Positions 1-7,977 of a stretch of 64,000 bases of DNA are shown here, in pieces. Below the pieces are notes generated by a model. It was not told where the DNA came from and made no database searches. It saw only the letters and a list, made by a program, of their open reading frames with translations. The position numbers and the translations under genes were made by a program. Origin of the DNA: Bacillota bacterium (GTDB lineage Bacteria; Bacillota; Clostridia; Lachnospirales; Lachnospiraceae); contig JAEZGY010000036.1 in NCBI GenBank assembly GCA_023416695.1, positions 38,699 to 102,698 on the forward strand. The letters are read 5' to 3'. The stretch's first letter is position 1; every line of letters begins with the position of its first letter.

Positions 1-974
1 TTCTCTGCTGCTTTTGAATTGATATAAAGCTCACCATCCTGAATAACTTCAAATTTCATCTCAGAAGCCTTGCTCTCACCCTTTAATACCTTTGCTGCCA
101 TCTTACCAGTCTGTATTCCTAACTGATAGTAATCTAGGCCTACTGTTGCTAAACAACCTTTTTTTACTTGTTCAATCTCAGAACCAAACACTGGTATCTT
201 CTTCTCATTAGCCTTAGCAAGTATGGTAGGTAGCGCACTTACCACTGTATTGTCTGTAAGATTGTTGATGCAATCTACCTGAGTCAATAAGTTATCTGTT
301 GCTAATGGAATATCTGCAACGGTAGTGATTCCTGAATCTACAATCTCAAATCCATATTTTCCTGCTAACTCCTTATATTCAGCGATAGCAGATTCTGAGT
401 TCACCTCAGAAGTAGAGTACATAATCCCTATTTTCTTTGCATTCGGAAGAATCTTGCGGATCATGTCTAACTGTTTATCAACAGATAATTTATCACTAGT
501 TCCAGTAATCTCACCTGTTGGTGTCTTGTCCTCTTTGGCAAGACCAGCTGCAATAGGATCCGTGATTGCAGTATAGATTACAGGAATTTTGGTATCCGCT
601 GCTGCTGTAAAAGCACTTTGAGCCATTGGTGTAGCAATAGCACAGATTAAGTTAACCTTCTGTGAAACAAAATTATTAGCTATTAAGCCTGCATTACCGG
701 TATCTGCAGCTGCATTATCAAACTCATATGTAACATTTTGACCTTCTATATATCCTTCTTCCTTCATCCCATCCATAAATCCCTTACGACAATTATCCAA
801 GGATGCATGTTCAGCAAATTGTCCGATACCAACTGTAACTGACTCTAATTTATTGCTACTATCATCACTATTACCAACATTATCTGTGTTCGTATTAGTA
901 GAACCACATGCAGTAGCACTTACAATCATCATTGTGAAAGCACAACAGATTGCAATCCATTTTTTAGTTTTCAT
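1..974 (-). CDS. ABC transporter substrate-binding lipoprotein (ABC_sub_bind/TrpX type), 3' end outside window
   Basis: Reading from the ATG at 974 gives a lipoprotein signal peptide (MKTKKWIAICCAFTMMIVSA, then TAC with the lipobox cysteine), a low-complexity Ser/Asn/Asp linker, then about 290 residues with the alternating alpha/beta pattern of the ABC_sub_bind family. Typical pieces are VTVGIGQFAEHASLDNCRKG near the mature N-terminus, AIATPMAQSA, and YTAITDPIAAGL. Family members are extracytoplasmic binding proteins of TrpXYZ-like importers, some of them for aromatic amino acids; the substrate here cannot be read. The start is fixed by the signal peptide and an AAGGAAAGAGGG ribosome site. 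The frame is still open at base 1, so the C-terminus and any permease and ATPase genes lie outside. It has its own promoter and a structured leader at 975-1167. Confidence 0.85.
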   Translation of the reverse strand, partial: MKTKKWIAICCAFTMMIVSATACGSTNTNTDNVGNSDDSSNKLESVTVGIGQFAEHASLDNCRKGFMDGMKEEGYIEGQNVTYEFDNAAADTGNAGLIANNFVSQKVNLICAIATPMAQSAFTAAADTKIPVIYTAITDPIAAGLAKEDKTPTGEITGTSDKLSVDKQLDMIRKILPNAKKIGIMYSTSEVNSESAIAEYKELAGKYGFEIVDSGITTVADIPLATDNLLTQVDCINNLTDNTVVSALPTILAKANEKKIPVFGSEIEQVKKGCLATVGLDYYQLGIQTGKMAAKVLKGESKASEMKFEVIQDGELYINSKAAE

Positions 975-1009
975 ATTCCATCCCTCTTTCCTTTTATATA
1001 ATGAACAAA

Positions 1010-1092
1010 GAGTTTTACGAATAAAACTCTCCACCTGTGGCAAGCCGCATTAGCGACATTACCTAAAAAAGACCTACTCAAAATGAGAGGCC
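1010..1092 (-). promoter_or_regulatory. Structured leader with internal terminator-like hairpin ahead of the substrate-binding protein gene
   Basis: Between the promoter at 1139-1167 and the ATG at 974 the minus strand can form three consecutive hairpins. The first (1071-1092, GGCCTCTCA with TGAGTAGGTC, one bulge) is followed at once by six U (1065-1070) and looks like an intrinsic terminator. The second (1039-1063) pairs GGTAA and GTCGC with GCGGC and TTGCC around a TAAT loop. The third (1010-1029) is a perfect 8-bp stem with a TTCG loop. A terminator about 40 nt after the predicted transcription start suggests attenuation. I do not recognise a known riboswitch or T-box motif; the class is unknown. 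Confidence 0.55.
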
Positions 1093-1138
1093 TTTCCTTA
1101 TTACTATGTACGTAATTATACTAGTTAAGGCAATTATT

Positions 1139-1167
1139 ATTATCGTTTATTCTCCCTCCTATGTCAA
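1139..1167 (-). promoter_or_regulatory. SigA-type promoter for the substrate-binding protein gene
   Basis: On the minus strand TTGACA (1162-1167) and GATAAT (1139-1144) are separated by exactly 17 bases. It lies upstream of the terminator-like hairpin, so that hairpin is inside this gene's own leader and not only the end of the preceding operon. Confidence 0.75.
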
Positions 1168-1273
1168 TATCCTTTCACCTTAACATTATTTATCTTAACC
1201 TTCCTAGCGTAATCTTTTCAACCAACTTGAGCAGTAAAAAATATGCAAAAACAGTATTTATAAAAAATTATTT

Positions 1274-3586
1274 TTAGATGTTTAAAGTCTCTCCTTCCTT
1301 TAACAACAACATTACCTTCTTTACATCCTCCTCTCTTTGTAAAAAGAGATTAAGATATTTCATATCACCTAAATCCTTTACTTTTATGGTATATGTCCAA
1401 TCCTTTTCTATCTCTTTTGAAGGAAGCATGGCTATTACTTTACCACTAGCCTTATAGAGAGGGGCATAGTTTACACTTCCAACTATTACTAAAGGTGGAA
1501 GAGACCGAATATAGCTTTCTGGTTCAACATGTAAAATCACCTGGTAGGGGTACGAAAAAAGTTTCTTTACCTCAAAATAATAATTAATTCGAACTCTTTC
1601 ATCCTTAGTAAACAGATTACTTACACTTTCATATCCTTTCATTCCGGCATTAACTCTTAAAGCTATCCCCGTGGAGTAATGTTTTTCTCCATTTATCATG
1701 TACACAGTATATACACGATATCCATAAAGATTTCCTGGTTCAATATCCCTGTCCACACATCCATTTGTACTAACAGTAGTAATCTTCATTCCCTCCGCTA
1801 TATGGGCTGGCACATAACCATTTCCCCGATACACCTCTACTGTAGCTTTTAAAGGCATCTTTTCCCAACTTATCTGCACATTAGTACCATTTGAGACAAT
1901 GGAAGGATTCATTACTTCACAGTAATTGACCGCACCCATTCTTGCAACTAGAGCATTAGAATAGATACCACAACGAACTGCATATACAGCGTAAAAATAC
2001 TTTTCTCCTGGAATAATACTATGATCCACGAAGCTATTACCATCCACTGTTCCCAACATCTGACCATCCTTTTTATGATAGGGTTTGGCATCTATCTTTC
2101 TCATAACACAGTAACGAATATAGGCATCCTTACGGATGTCATTCCAGTGAATATAATTACAGTGCTGCTTACTATCCACAGACACAGTAATGGTTCCATA
2201 TAGCTTTGGTGGATATTTTTCCAATAACTCCATTACCCCAGGATAATCAGCACAAACCTCAAGGGCATCCATCAAGGCATCTACAATGATTTCCTCTTGT
2301 TTTGCTGTTCTTGCCTGTGTTAATAGGTTTTTCCCACTTACGAGTCCATTGTTTATTTTTGTTTCAATCAGCTGATTTTGATACAGAGGGAAATCCTTTT
2401 TTAAGTTAATCAACTCTTGATTTGCTGTATAATATTTTTTTAATGCTATCTCCTGGTTTACTTTATTTAGCATAGCATATAGCTTTGTTTTATGAGCCGA
2501 CAACTGGTCCTCTATTCTCATAAGCTCTGGTAGATTCCCCCACTGCTCTATAGTCTCTTTAAGTAAACGAGAGGCTTCCTCATAATTAAGCTTAGACATC
2601 TCCTCACGAATCTGAACAACTCTTGGATAGAGGTAATTAGCCCTAGATACGGTCTCTTTTGCTGACACTCCTTTATGATTCACTTCTTTTTTTGGCATCC
2701 TTTTACTTTCGATAATCGGTACAGTTTTATCCTCTCTCTCAATACTAATATGCTCCTGCTCCATATAAATTCTTAAGAGATCTTCTGCTTTCTCCCTCTG
2801 ATTCGTTGCCTCTGTAAGTAGTCTTATTGCTTCCTCCCTCTGGTTCTTCTCAAGTACCTTAGAGTACCTGGTTGCCACCTCAATCTGTTCATACACTGCC
2901 TGAATATTTTTCCACTGAAGATACTCATCATAAGCCTGTTTTCCCTCCTCAGAAGAAAAGGTAAGTTTACACTCCGCTGAGAGTTTCTCAGTAGCTGACT
3001 CAGTAGAGGTATACTTGCCTTTTTCCCTATCCATTTTATTGGCTAACCCAAGTAACTCTTTAGCAGACATTTGCCTCACCTTATCATAAGGCTTATTTTC
3101 TCTGAGGTAATCATAATAATCTCTTTTTTGAAGTGCCTCTAGATATACTAAGAAAACTTGATAATGGTCAAATTTATCTGAATGAGTAGGTAAGGAGGAC
3201 ACCTTATTTTCCTTCCTTATAGGAACCTTGCAAACTTTCTCTACTACTGTGTAAGATACCTGGCACTTATCTGCAATAAACCTGACCTCATTTTCATAAA
3301 GATATCCTTTCTTCTCAGCAATTGCCATATAGTTACGAATAGATTGACTTATATAGCTTAACGCATCCGCCGCTTCCTTTTTTCTAAGATCAGGATTAAG
3401 CATAACTCTTTTAATTTCAGGTAAAAGGGCCATATATTCCCGGAATACAGGCCCTTTTTTAAAATCCATGGTCCCTCTTGACCATTCATGTTGTTTCTTT
3501 TCAATCCCCCTCTTAATTTCCTCTATGTCTTCCTCTGGTGGGTCAAATGGAAGCCCAAGCATAAGATAGAAATTGCTACGACCCAT
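1274..3586 (-). CDS. J-domain-like protein with coiled/TPR-like middle and two FN3-like domains
   Basis: Last gene of the chaperone operon, 770 residues, with ribosome site AGGGGGAGTTTC before the ATG and 10 bases after the upstream stop. Residues 1-75 (FYLMLGLPFDPPEEDIEEIK, later MLNPDLRKKEA) have the start and spacing of a J domain, but no HPD is present where helices II and III should meet. About 130-450 is charged and helical, with repeats such as LLTEATNQREKAEDLLRIY that suggest TPR-like or coiled-coil packing. About 458-547 and 555-645 look like two fibronectin type III folds (ITVSV..I.W; GEKYFYAVYAV; NVQISWEKMPLKATVEVYRG; LYGYRVYTVY). The last 120 residues are beta-rich. No signal peptide or membrane segment is seen. 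Its operon position suggests a dedicated co-chaperone or substrate adaptor; no function has been demonstrated to my knowledge. Confidence 0.7.
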   Translation of the reverse strand: MGRSNFYLMLGLPFDPPEEDIEEIKRGIEKKQHEWSRGTMDFKKGPVFREYMALLPEIKRVMLNPDLRKKEAADALSYISQSIRNYMAIAEKKGYLYENEVRFIADKCQVSYTVVEKVCKVPIRKENKVSSLPTHSDKFDHYQVFLVYLEALQKRDYYDYLRENKPYDKVRQMSAKELLGLANKMDREKGKYTSTESATEKLSAECKLTFSSEEGKQAYDEYLQWKNIQAVYEQIEVATRYSKVLEKNQREEAIRLLTEATNQREKAEDLLRIYMEQEHISIEREDKTVPIIESKRMPKKEVNHKGVSAKETVSRANYLYPRVVQIREEMSKLNYEEASRLLKETIEQWGNLPELMRIEDQLSAHKTKLYAMLNKVNQEIALKKYYTANQELINLKKDFPLYQNQLIETKINNGLVSGKNLLTQARTAKQEEIIVDALMDALEVCADYPGVMELLEKYPPKLYGTITVSVDSKQHCNYIHWNDIRKDAYIRYCVMRKIDAKPYHKKDGQMLGTVDGNSFVDHSIIPGEKYFYAVYAVRCGIYSNALVARMGAVNYCEVMNPSIVSNGTNVQISWEKMPLKATVEVYRGNGYVPAHIAEGMKITTVSTNGCVDRDIEPGNLYGYRVYTVYMINGEKHYSTGIALRVNAGMKGYESVSNLFTKDERVRINYYFEVKKLFSYPYQVILHVEPESYIRSLPPLVIVGSVNYAPLYKASGKVIAMLPSKEIEKDWTYTIKVKDLGDMKYLNLFLQREEDVKKVMLLLKEGETLNI

Positions 3587-3596
3587 GAAACTCCCC

Positions 3597-5573
3597 CTAT
3601 TCTATGTTATCTTCGCTAACAATCTGAGCAATCGAAAGCCATTCTCCCTTGTTATTTGACTTTTTCGTAAAATCACTGAGTTCCTTAAAGGAGGAGAGTT
3701 TCGCTAAGTACTCATAATCTGCATTCCCAAAAGCCATCGTATAAACAGCAATGCCCTTTTCTTTACAAAGGTTTGCTACCTGCATTGCACGCTCTTTATC
3801 TGGCCATTGGCCATCCGTAACGATCACCATGGAGATACCTGGGTTAAGGCTATTATCATTCTGGCAGTGCCTATCATAAATTAAGGCAAACGGTGAGGTT
3901 CCATTGCCATAACTAAACATTCTTCCACTGATATGAAGCCTTTGTAAAGTTCTAGTAATATTATTGCAATGATCTGTAGGAAGTAATATCATCTGACTTT
4001 GCTCAGAAAAGCCAATAATTCCAACCTTTTTACTGGTAAGATCAAGGTCTGATACTAAGCGTATAAGTGCTCTCTTTGCCTCAATAAAAGGAGTTCCAGC
4101 CATACTTCCAGATAAATCTACACAAAGGTATACAATGCCTTCCTCATTGGCAATCTCCTCTTTGACTACTTTTGGACTTCCCTTAACCCATTCCATATCA
4201 AGAGGAATCAAGTCTTTCAATATGGCGAGTTCCTCCCCAGTCTCTCGTTGATGTGCCTTAATATGTATGATTGCATCCGCATCATAGGTATAGGTAACGT
4301 CAATTAGTGTCACTCCTCCCTCAACGTAGGAAATGTGATCTATCTTGTATTTTCCAACTAGCATACAATCCTTAGGACTCGGCTCCTCCCCTTGTAATAA
4401 GTAGATAGACATATGACCTCCCTCTTTTGGTACATTAAGCCGAAAGGTTCTTGTATTACTACAGGGGAGTCTTTCATTTTTCTTTAGTAGAATAGAGTTC
4501 ACATACCAAGCTCCGTCTAGACTTACGGATATCATTCCCATGGAACTAGATACCACCTCATGGATTTTATCCAGAGAAGCCTTATCCTTACTCCATAACC
4601 ATGCCTTTATGGCTGCTCCATATACCGCATCATAATCTATATTCACTCCCATGATGCTTCCACATTTTAACTCTCTCTCCAATTGTTCTTTTACCATAGG
4701 CATCTTAGTTGCTCCACCAGAATAAAGAATACCTTGAAGTTCAGACTCCTTGATAGACAGACTAAAAAGCAGTTTTCTTACCATATCAATCGTAAGGTTT
4801 AACATTGTTTTGGTCATCTGAAAAAGTAAATCTCGCGTAATATAATACTTTCCTGTATAATCTTTGTAATGAACAACAGCCTCAGCACCAGAAACTTGAC
4901 TTAGTCGAACTTTGATTTGTTCTGACAAGGTTCGTACTCTAATGCTCTCTACTTTATCTTCCGTAAAATCCACTTTAAACTCCCGATAGAACTGATCCTG
5001 TATGTAGGAAGCAATCACATCCTCCCACTCTTTTCCCCCAAGGTCTCTACTTCCAGTAGTTCCAAGTATCCTTACTCTTGTTTCTTCAATATCTGCTACT
5101 GCAGCTTCAAAACTCCCTCCACCTAGTTTATAGATAAGAACTCTAGCCTTTGTTTCCGTATTTCGATAACTATAGGCGAGAGCAGCGGCAGTGGATTCAT
5201 TAATAATACCTACTACCTGTACACCTGTCTGGGATACCAACTCTTTTATATGTCGCCTCTCTCCATCTGTAAAAAAGGACGGCACTGTAATAACAGCTTC
5301 AGTAATTGTCTGTTTAATGCTTTGTTTAGCTACCTCCAAAAAATAGCGTAAGTAGTGCTCAGATAGACTTACGATTTCACCTTCCCCTGCAGTTCTCTTA
5401 TCCAAAGCTTCTTGACCAAACAAAAGGGTTCCATCTTCTAAACGCACCGTAATAGATGGCGTTTTTCTCTCACCCTCCATATTGGGGACTAAGACAAGCT
5501 CTTTAGTTTCTGGGTTTACATATGCAAGGGAGGAGTAGCATGTTCCCAGGTCGATCCCCACCTGAATTCCCAT
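3597..5573 (-). CDS. Degenerate Hsp70 fused to a C-terminal von Willebrand factor A domain
   Basis: A 658-residue protein from the ATG at 5573, which has an AAGAAGG site 7 bases upstream; a TTG at 5606 would overlap the upstream gene and lacks a good site. Residues 1-340 are an Hsp70 nucleotide-binding domain (GIDLGTCYSSLAY; AVITVPSFFTDGERRHIKEL; GIINESTAAALAYSY; LYSGGATKMP). The phosphate-2 motif reads YKLGGGSFE, so the catalytic Asp (E. coli DnaK D194) is Lys149, and the IKRxxG segment carrying K70 is missing. A beta substrate-binding-like part follows. From about 480 to the end is a vWA domain with an intact MIDAS: DLSGSM, GNGTSP and VTDGQW. The protein probably does not cycle ATP normally and may act as a scaffold or metal-dependent binding partner of the neighbouring Hsp70. 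Cytoplasmic. Confidence 0.85.
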   Translation of the reverse strand: MGIQVGIDLGTCYSSLAYVNPETKELVLVPNMEGERKTPSITVRLEDGTLLFGQEALDKRTAGEGEIVSLSEHYLRYFLEVAKQSIKQTITEAVITVPSFFTDGERRHIKELVSQTGVQVVGIINESTAAALAYSYRNTETKARVLIYKLGGGSFEAAVADIEETRVRILGTTGSRDLGGKEWEDVIASYIQDQFYREFKVDFTEDKVESIRVRTLSEQIKVRLSQVSGAEAVVHYKDYTGKYYITRDLLFQMTKTMLNLTIDMVRKLLFSLSIKESELQGILYSGGATKMPMVKEQLERELKCGSIMGVNIDYDAVYGAAIKAWLWSKDKASLDKIHEVVSSSMGMISVSLDGAWYVNSILLKKNERLPCSNTRTFRLNVPKEGGHMSIYLLQGEEPSPKDCMLVGKYKIDHISYVEGGVTLIDVTYTYDADAIIHIKAHQRETGEELAILKDLIPLDMEWVKGSPKVVKEEIANEEGIVYLCVDLSGSMAGTPFIEAKRALIRLVSDLDLTSKKVGIIGFSEQSQMILLPTDHCNNITRTLQRLHISGRMFSYGNGTSPFALIYDRHCQNDNSLNPGISMVIVTDGQWPDKERAMQVANLCKEKGIAVYTMAFGNADYEYLAKLSSFKELSDFTKKSNNKGEWLSIAQIVSEDNIE

Positions 5574-5598
5574 TTGCCAACCTTCTTTCCCATTTCCT

Positions 5599-7206
5599 TT
5601 AATCAATGGTTAGATACATCATTTTACGTTTCAACTCCATTACCTTCTCTTCGGTTAGTATACACTCTGATTCAAAGCTGGCTTTCACCTCTCGGTAAGT
5701 CGTCAACTCTTTTGCAGTAAGTCTTAGTGTCCCTTCATTGGTCAACTCCATAGTAACCTCTACTCCTGAGCCCACCTTTAGATTCCGTGGTAGTTCAAGA
5801 ATAGCATTACCTACCTTAAAGGATTCCTCCACTGGATAGGAGCCTTTTAAAATAGAACTTTCATAGACTTCAATATTGGCATATTCCTGGTCCTCTTCTG
5901 CTATGCCAAAGATTTTCTTAACGGTACATGGAGTAGAGGTATTCTTTAAGATAAGATTGGAGATGATTAACCTTCCTTCCCTCATAGCCTTAATTCCAAA
6001 ACTCTTACTGGTTTTCGTATGAATTACCACTCGTTGGGAGCGTTTTGGTTCGATAGAAACACTTGGAATATAATCAATTACCTCTACTTCAGTGGATGGA
6101 TCTACTGTCGTTACCTCATAGGTATTCCTAGCATCTGCCATGCATTTTACGATGGCATAAATGGCTGCTCCCTTTGCTACAGCTTCGTCAGGTTCCATTA
6201 TCTTAGGTTGCATGTGAAGTCTTTCTTCAATGGTTCTAGCAACTTGAGGCATTTTAGTAGAACCTCCAACCAACAAAAATTCATCGATATGAGAGATTCC
6301 ATACTCTCTAGCTGTATTTAGAACCTGATTCGTCAAATCCATAGAGGTATCTAATAGCGATCTGGTGAGCTCATCAAACTTATCCCTCGTTAGCTCTACT
6401 GCTGCTTTATATCCTTGGATATGTAACATGATTGTGGTTTTTTCTCTAGAACTTAGCTGTATTTTAGCCCGTTCTACCTTAATGGCAAGGTCTTGCTTTG
6501 CCTCATCATCATAATCTCCATGATAACCAGATTGTTGTTCAAACTGTTCTGCAACATATCTCATAATCACAGCATCCCAGTCCTTACCTCCCAAATCATG
6601 GTTTCCATCCGTACAGATCACATTGATATCTCCACCATCAATATTCATTACTGTAACATCAAAGGTTCCCCCACCTAAATCATACACTAGGACTGTCTTC
6701 TTCGCGGATTCCTTACTGACACCATAGTAAATAGCTGCAGCCGTAGGTTCATCTAATATTGAAATCACGTTAAGTCCTGCAACAATACCTGCTTGTTTAG
6801 TGGCCATACGTTCTGCTTCTCCAAAGTAGGCAGGACAAGTAATTACCACATCCTTAACCTGATCATCAAGAAGCTCTCCAGCATCTCTACAAATCTTACG
6901 AAGAATACAGGCCGATACCTCTACAGGAGTTATTTCTTTATCCCCATTTGCCCCGTAATAGACATTTGTTTCTCTTCCCATCTTAGTCTTAATGAGAGAT
7001 ATGGTGTTCTTAGCATAAAGAACAGAAGTATCCTTGGCAATCTGTCCAACAATGACCTCACTACTGTCCTCTAGAAACTGTACTACGGAAGGGGTAGTAT
7101 TGGTCCCTTCCCTATTTTGAACGATAACCGGTCGTCCAGTTTCATCCTGATAGGCAATGCAGGAATAGGTGGTTCCCAAATCAATTCCATACACATATTT
7201 TGACAT
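5599..7206 (-). CDS. Hsp70/DnaK-family chaperone lacking the helical lid
   Basis: A 535-residue Hsp70, shorter than the roughly 610-640 residues of housekeeping DnaK. The nucleotide-binding domain is complete: YGIDLGTTYSCIAY, LIKTKMGRE with the K70 equivalent, VVITCPAYFGEAER, SILDEPTAAAIYYG, VYDLGGGTFDVTV with catalytic Asp and Thr, and LLVGGSTKMPQV. The beta substrate-binding domain is divergent (about 385-510). The protein ends at KRKMMYLTID soon after, so the alpha-helical lid is essentially absent. It lies 18 bases after grpE-like 7225-7782 and is followed by the Hsp70-vWA gene. No CIRCE element is visible upstream of the operon. This argues for a specialised paralogue and not the main dnaK. 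Confidence 0.9.
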   Translation of the reverse strand: MSKYVYGIDLGTTYSCIAYQDETGRPVIVQNREGTNTTPSVVQFLEDSSEVIVGQIAKDTSVLYAKNTISLIKTKMGRETNVYYGANGDKEITPVEVSACILRKICRDAGELLDDQVKDVVITCPAYFGEAERMATKQAGIVAGLNVISILDEPTAAAIYYGVSKESAKKTVLVYDLGGGTFDVTVMNIDGGDINVICTDGNHDLGGKDWDAVIMRYVAEQFEQQSGYHGDYDDEAKQDLAIKVERAKIQLSSREKTTIMLHIQGYKAAVELTRDKFDELTRSLLDTSMDLTNQVLNTAREYGISHIDEFLLVGGSTKMPQVARTIEERLHMQPKIMEPDEAVAKGAAIYAIVKCMADARNTYEVTTVDPSTEVEVIDYIPSVSIEPKRSQRVVIHTKTSKSFGIKAMREGRLIISNLILKNTSTPCTVKKIFGIAEEDQEYANIEVYESSILKGSYPVEESFKVGNAILELPRNLKVGSGVEVTMELTNEGTLRLTAKELTTYREVKASFESECILTEEKVMELKRKMMYLTID

Positions 7207-7224
7207 AGTATAACTCTCCTTCCA

Positions 7225-7782
7225 TTACGCATTGGATTGATATTTGTAAACAGTAACTTTCTCTGGCCAAAGAACCTTTCCTTTGTAGAAGTAACCAAAC
7301 CCCATACTTTCAGATATTTTTCCGTTAAGCTCCAGGCTGTTGGTAGCAACAGTAGATAGAATACGCTGTCTTACCGGAATGAAAGGATCCCCAGCTGTTG
7401 CCTTATAAATATCCACTCCATAGTTACTCAAAATATAGTGTAGATCCTCAATGAAATCCATAATTATTCCAACTGCTTCGGCTTCGTTCACTCCCTTGGC
7501 TTGGTACGTAACCCCTGCCTTTCTTATGTTATCTACTACCTCAATAATATCTATTAAAACCGGTTTCACTAAGGATGCATATAAATCATTACGATAATTT
7601 TGCAGTTCCCCGTGCATCTGGTCTATAATCTTCTCTTGCTTTTCGTCATAGAGAAATCGTTCTTCAAACTCCTTTGTCAACTGTTCTAAAGTTTCAGATA
7701 TACGCTCCAGTTTCTTTTCAACCTCATCCTTTTCCTCTTTATTCTCTGGCGAAGTAAAATCATTCATGGTTCCTTGTTCCAT
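7225..7782 (-). CDS. GrpE-like nucleotide exchange factor of the chaperone operon
   Basis: First gene of the four-gene operon, 185 residues, with AGGAAGGGAAGT before the ATG. The N-terminal half is a charged coiled coil (EKKLERISETLEQLTKEFEE), as in the GrpE dimer stalk. The C-terminal half has GrpE features: GDPFIPVRQRILSTVAT and MGFGYFYKGKVLWPEKVTVY match the small beta domain that opens the Hsp70 nucleotide cleft. It would release ADP from the adjacent Hsp70. The sequence is more diverged than a housekeeping GrpE, and the usual hrcA and dnaJ neighbours are absent. About 190 bases separate it from the end of topB, where the operon promoter should lie; I see no strong consensus there. Confidence 0.8.
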   Translation of the reverse strand: MEQGTMNDFTSPENKEEKDEVEKKLERISETLEQLTKEFEERFLYDEKQEKIIDQMHGELQNYRNDLYASLVKPVLIDIIEVVDNIRKAGVTYQAKGVNEAEAVGIIMDFIEDLHYILSNYGVDIYKATAGDPFIPVRQRILSTVATNSLELNGKISESMGFGYFYKGKVLWPEKVTVYKYQSNA

Positions 7783-7914
7783 ACTTCCCTTCCTCTCTTA
7801 AGACTACTCATAAACAGGTTGTCTGACATTCCTATTCTGGCTTAAAAATACTATTTCCCTATATTTTTATTAGTGGCAACCTCTATTTAGAACAGAAGTA
7901 AAGTAAGAGAATAC

Positions 7915-7952
7915 TAAAATAAACCACCATAATAGTTGGATGACTCCAAACC
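7915..7952 (-). terminator. Terminator of topB
   Basis: On the minus strand CCATCATA (7945-7952) pairs with TATGGTGG (7924-7931) and the stem extends inwards through TTTGGA and TCCAA. It is followed by TTTATTTTAG. It lies 25 bases after the topB stop. Confidence 0.7.
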
Positions 7953-7977
7953 ACTATGATGGCTTACATAATAAAAT

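Noticed and set aside
7783..7914. Search for a CIRCE heat-shock operator before the chaperone operon
   Set aside because: No TTAGCACTC-N9-GAGTGCTAA or near match was found.
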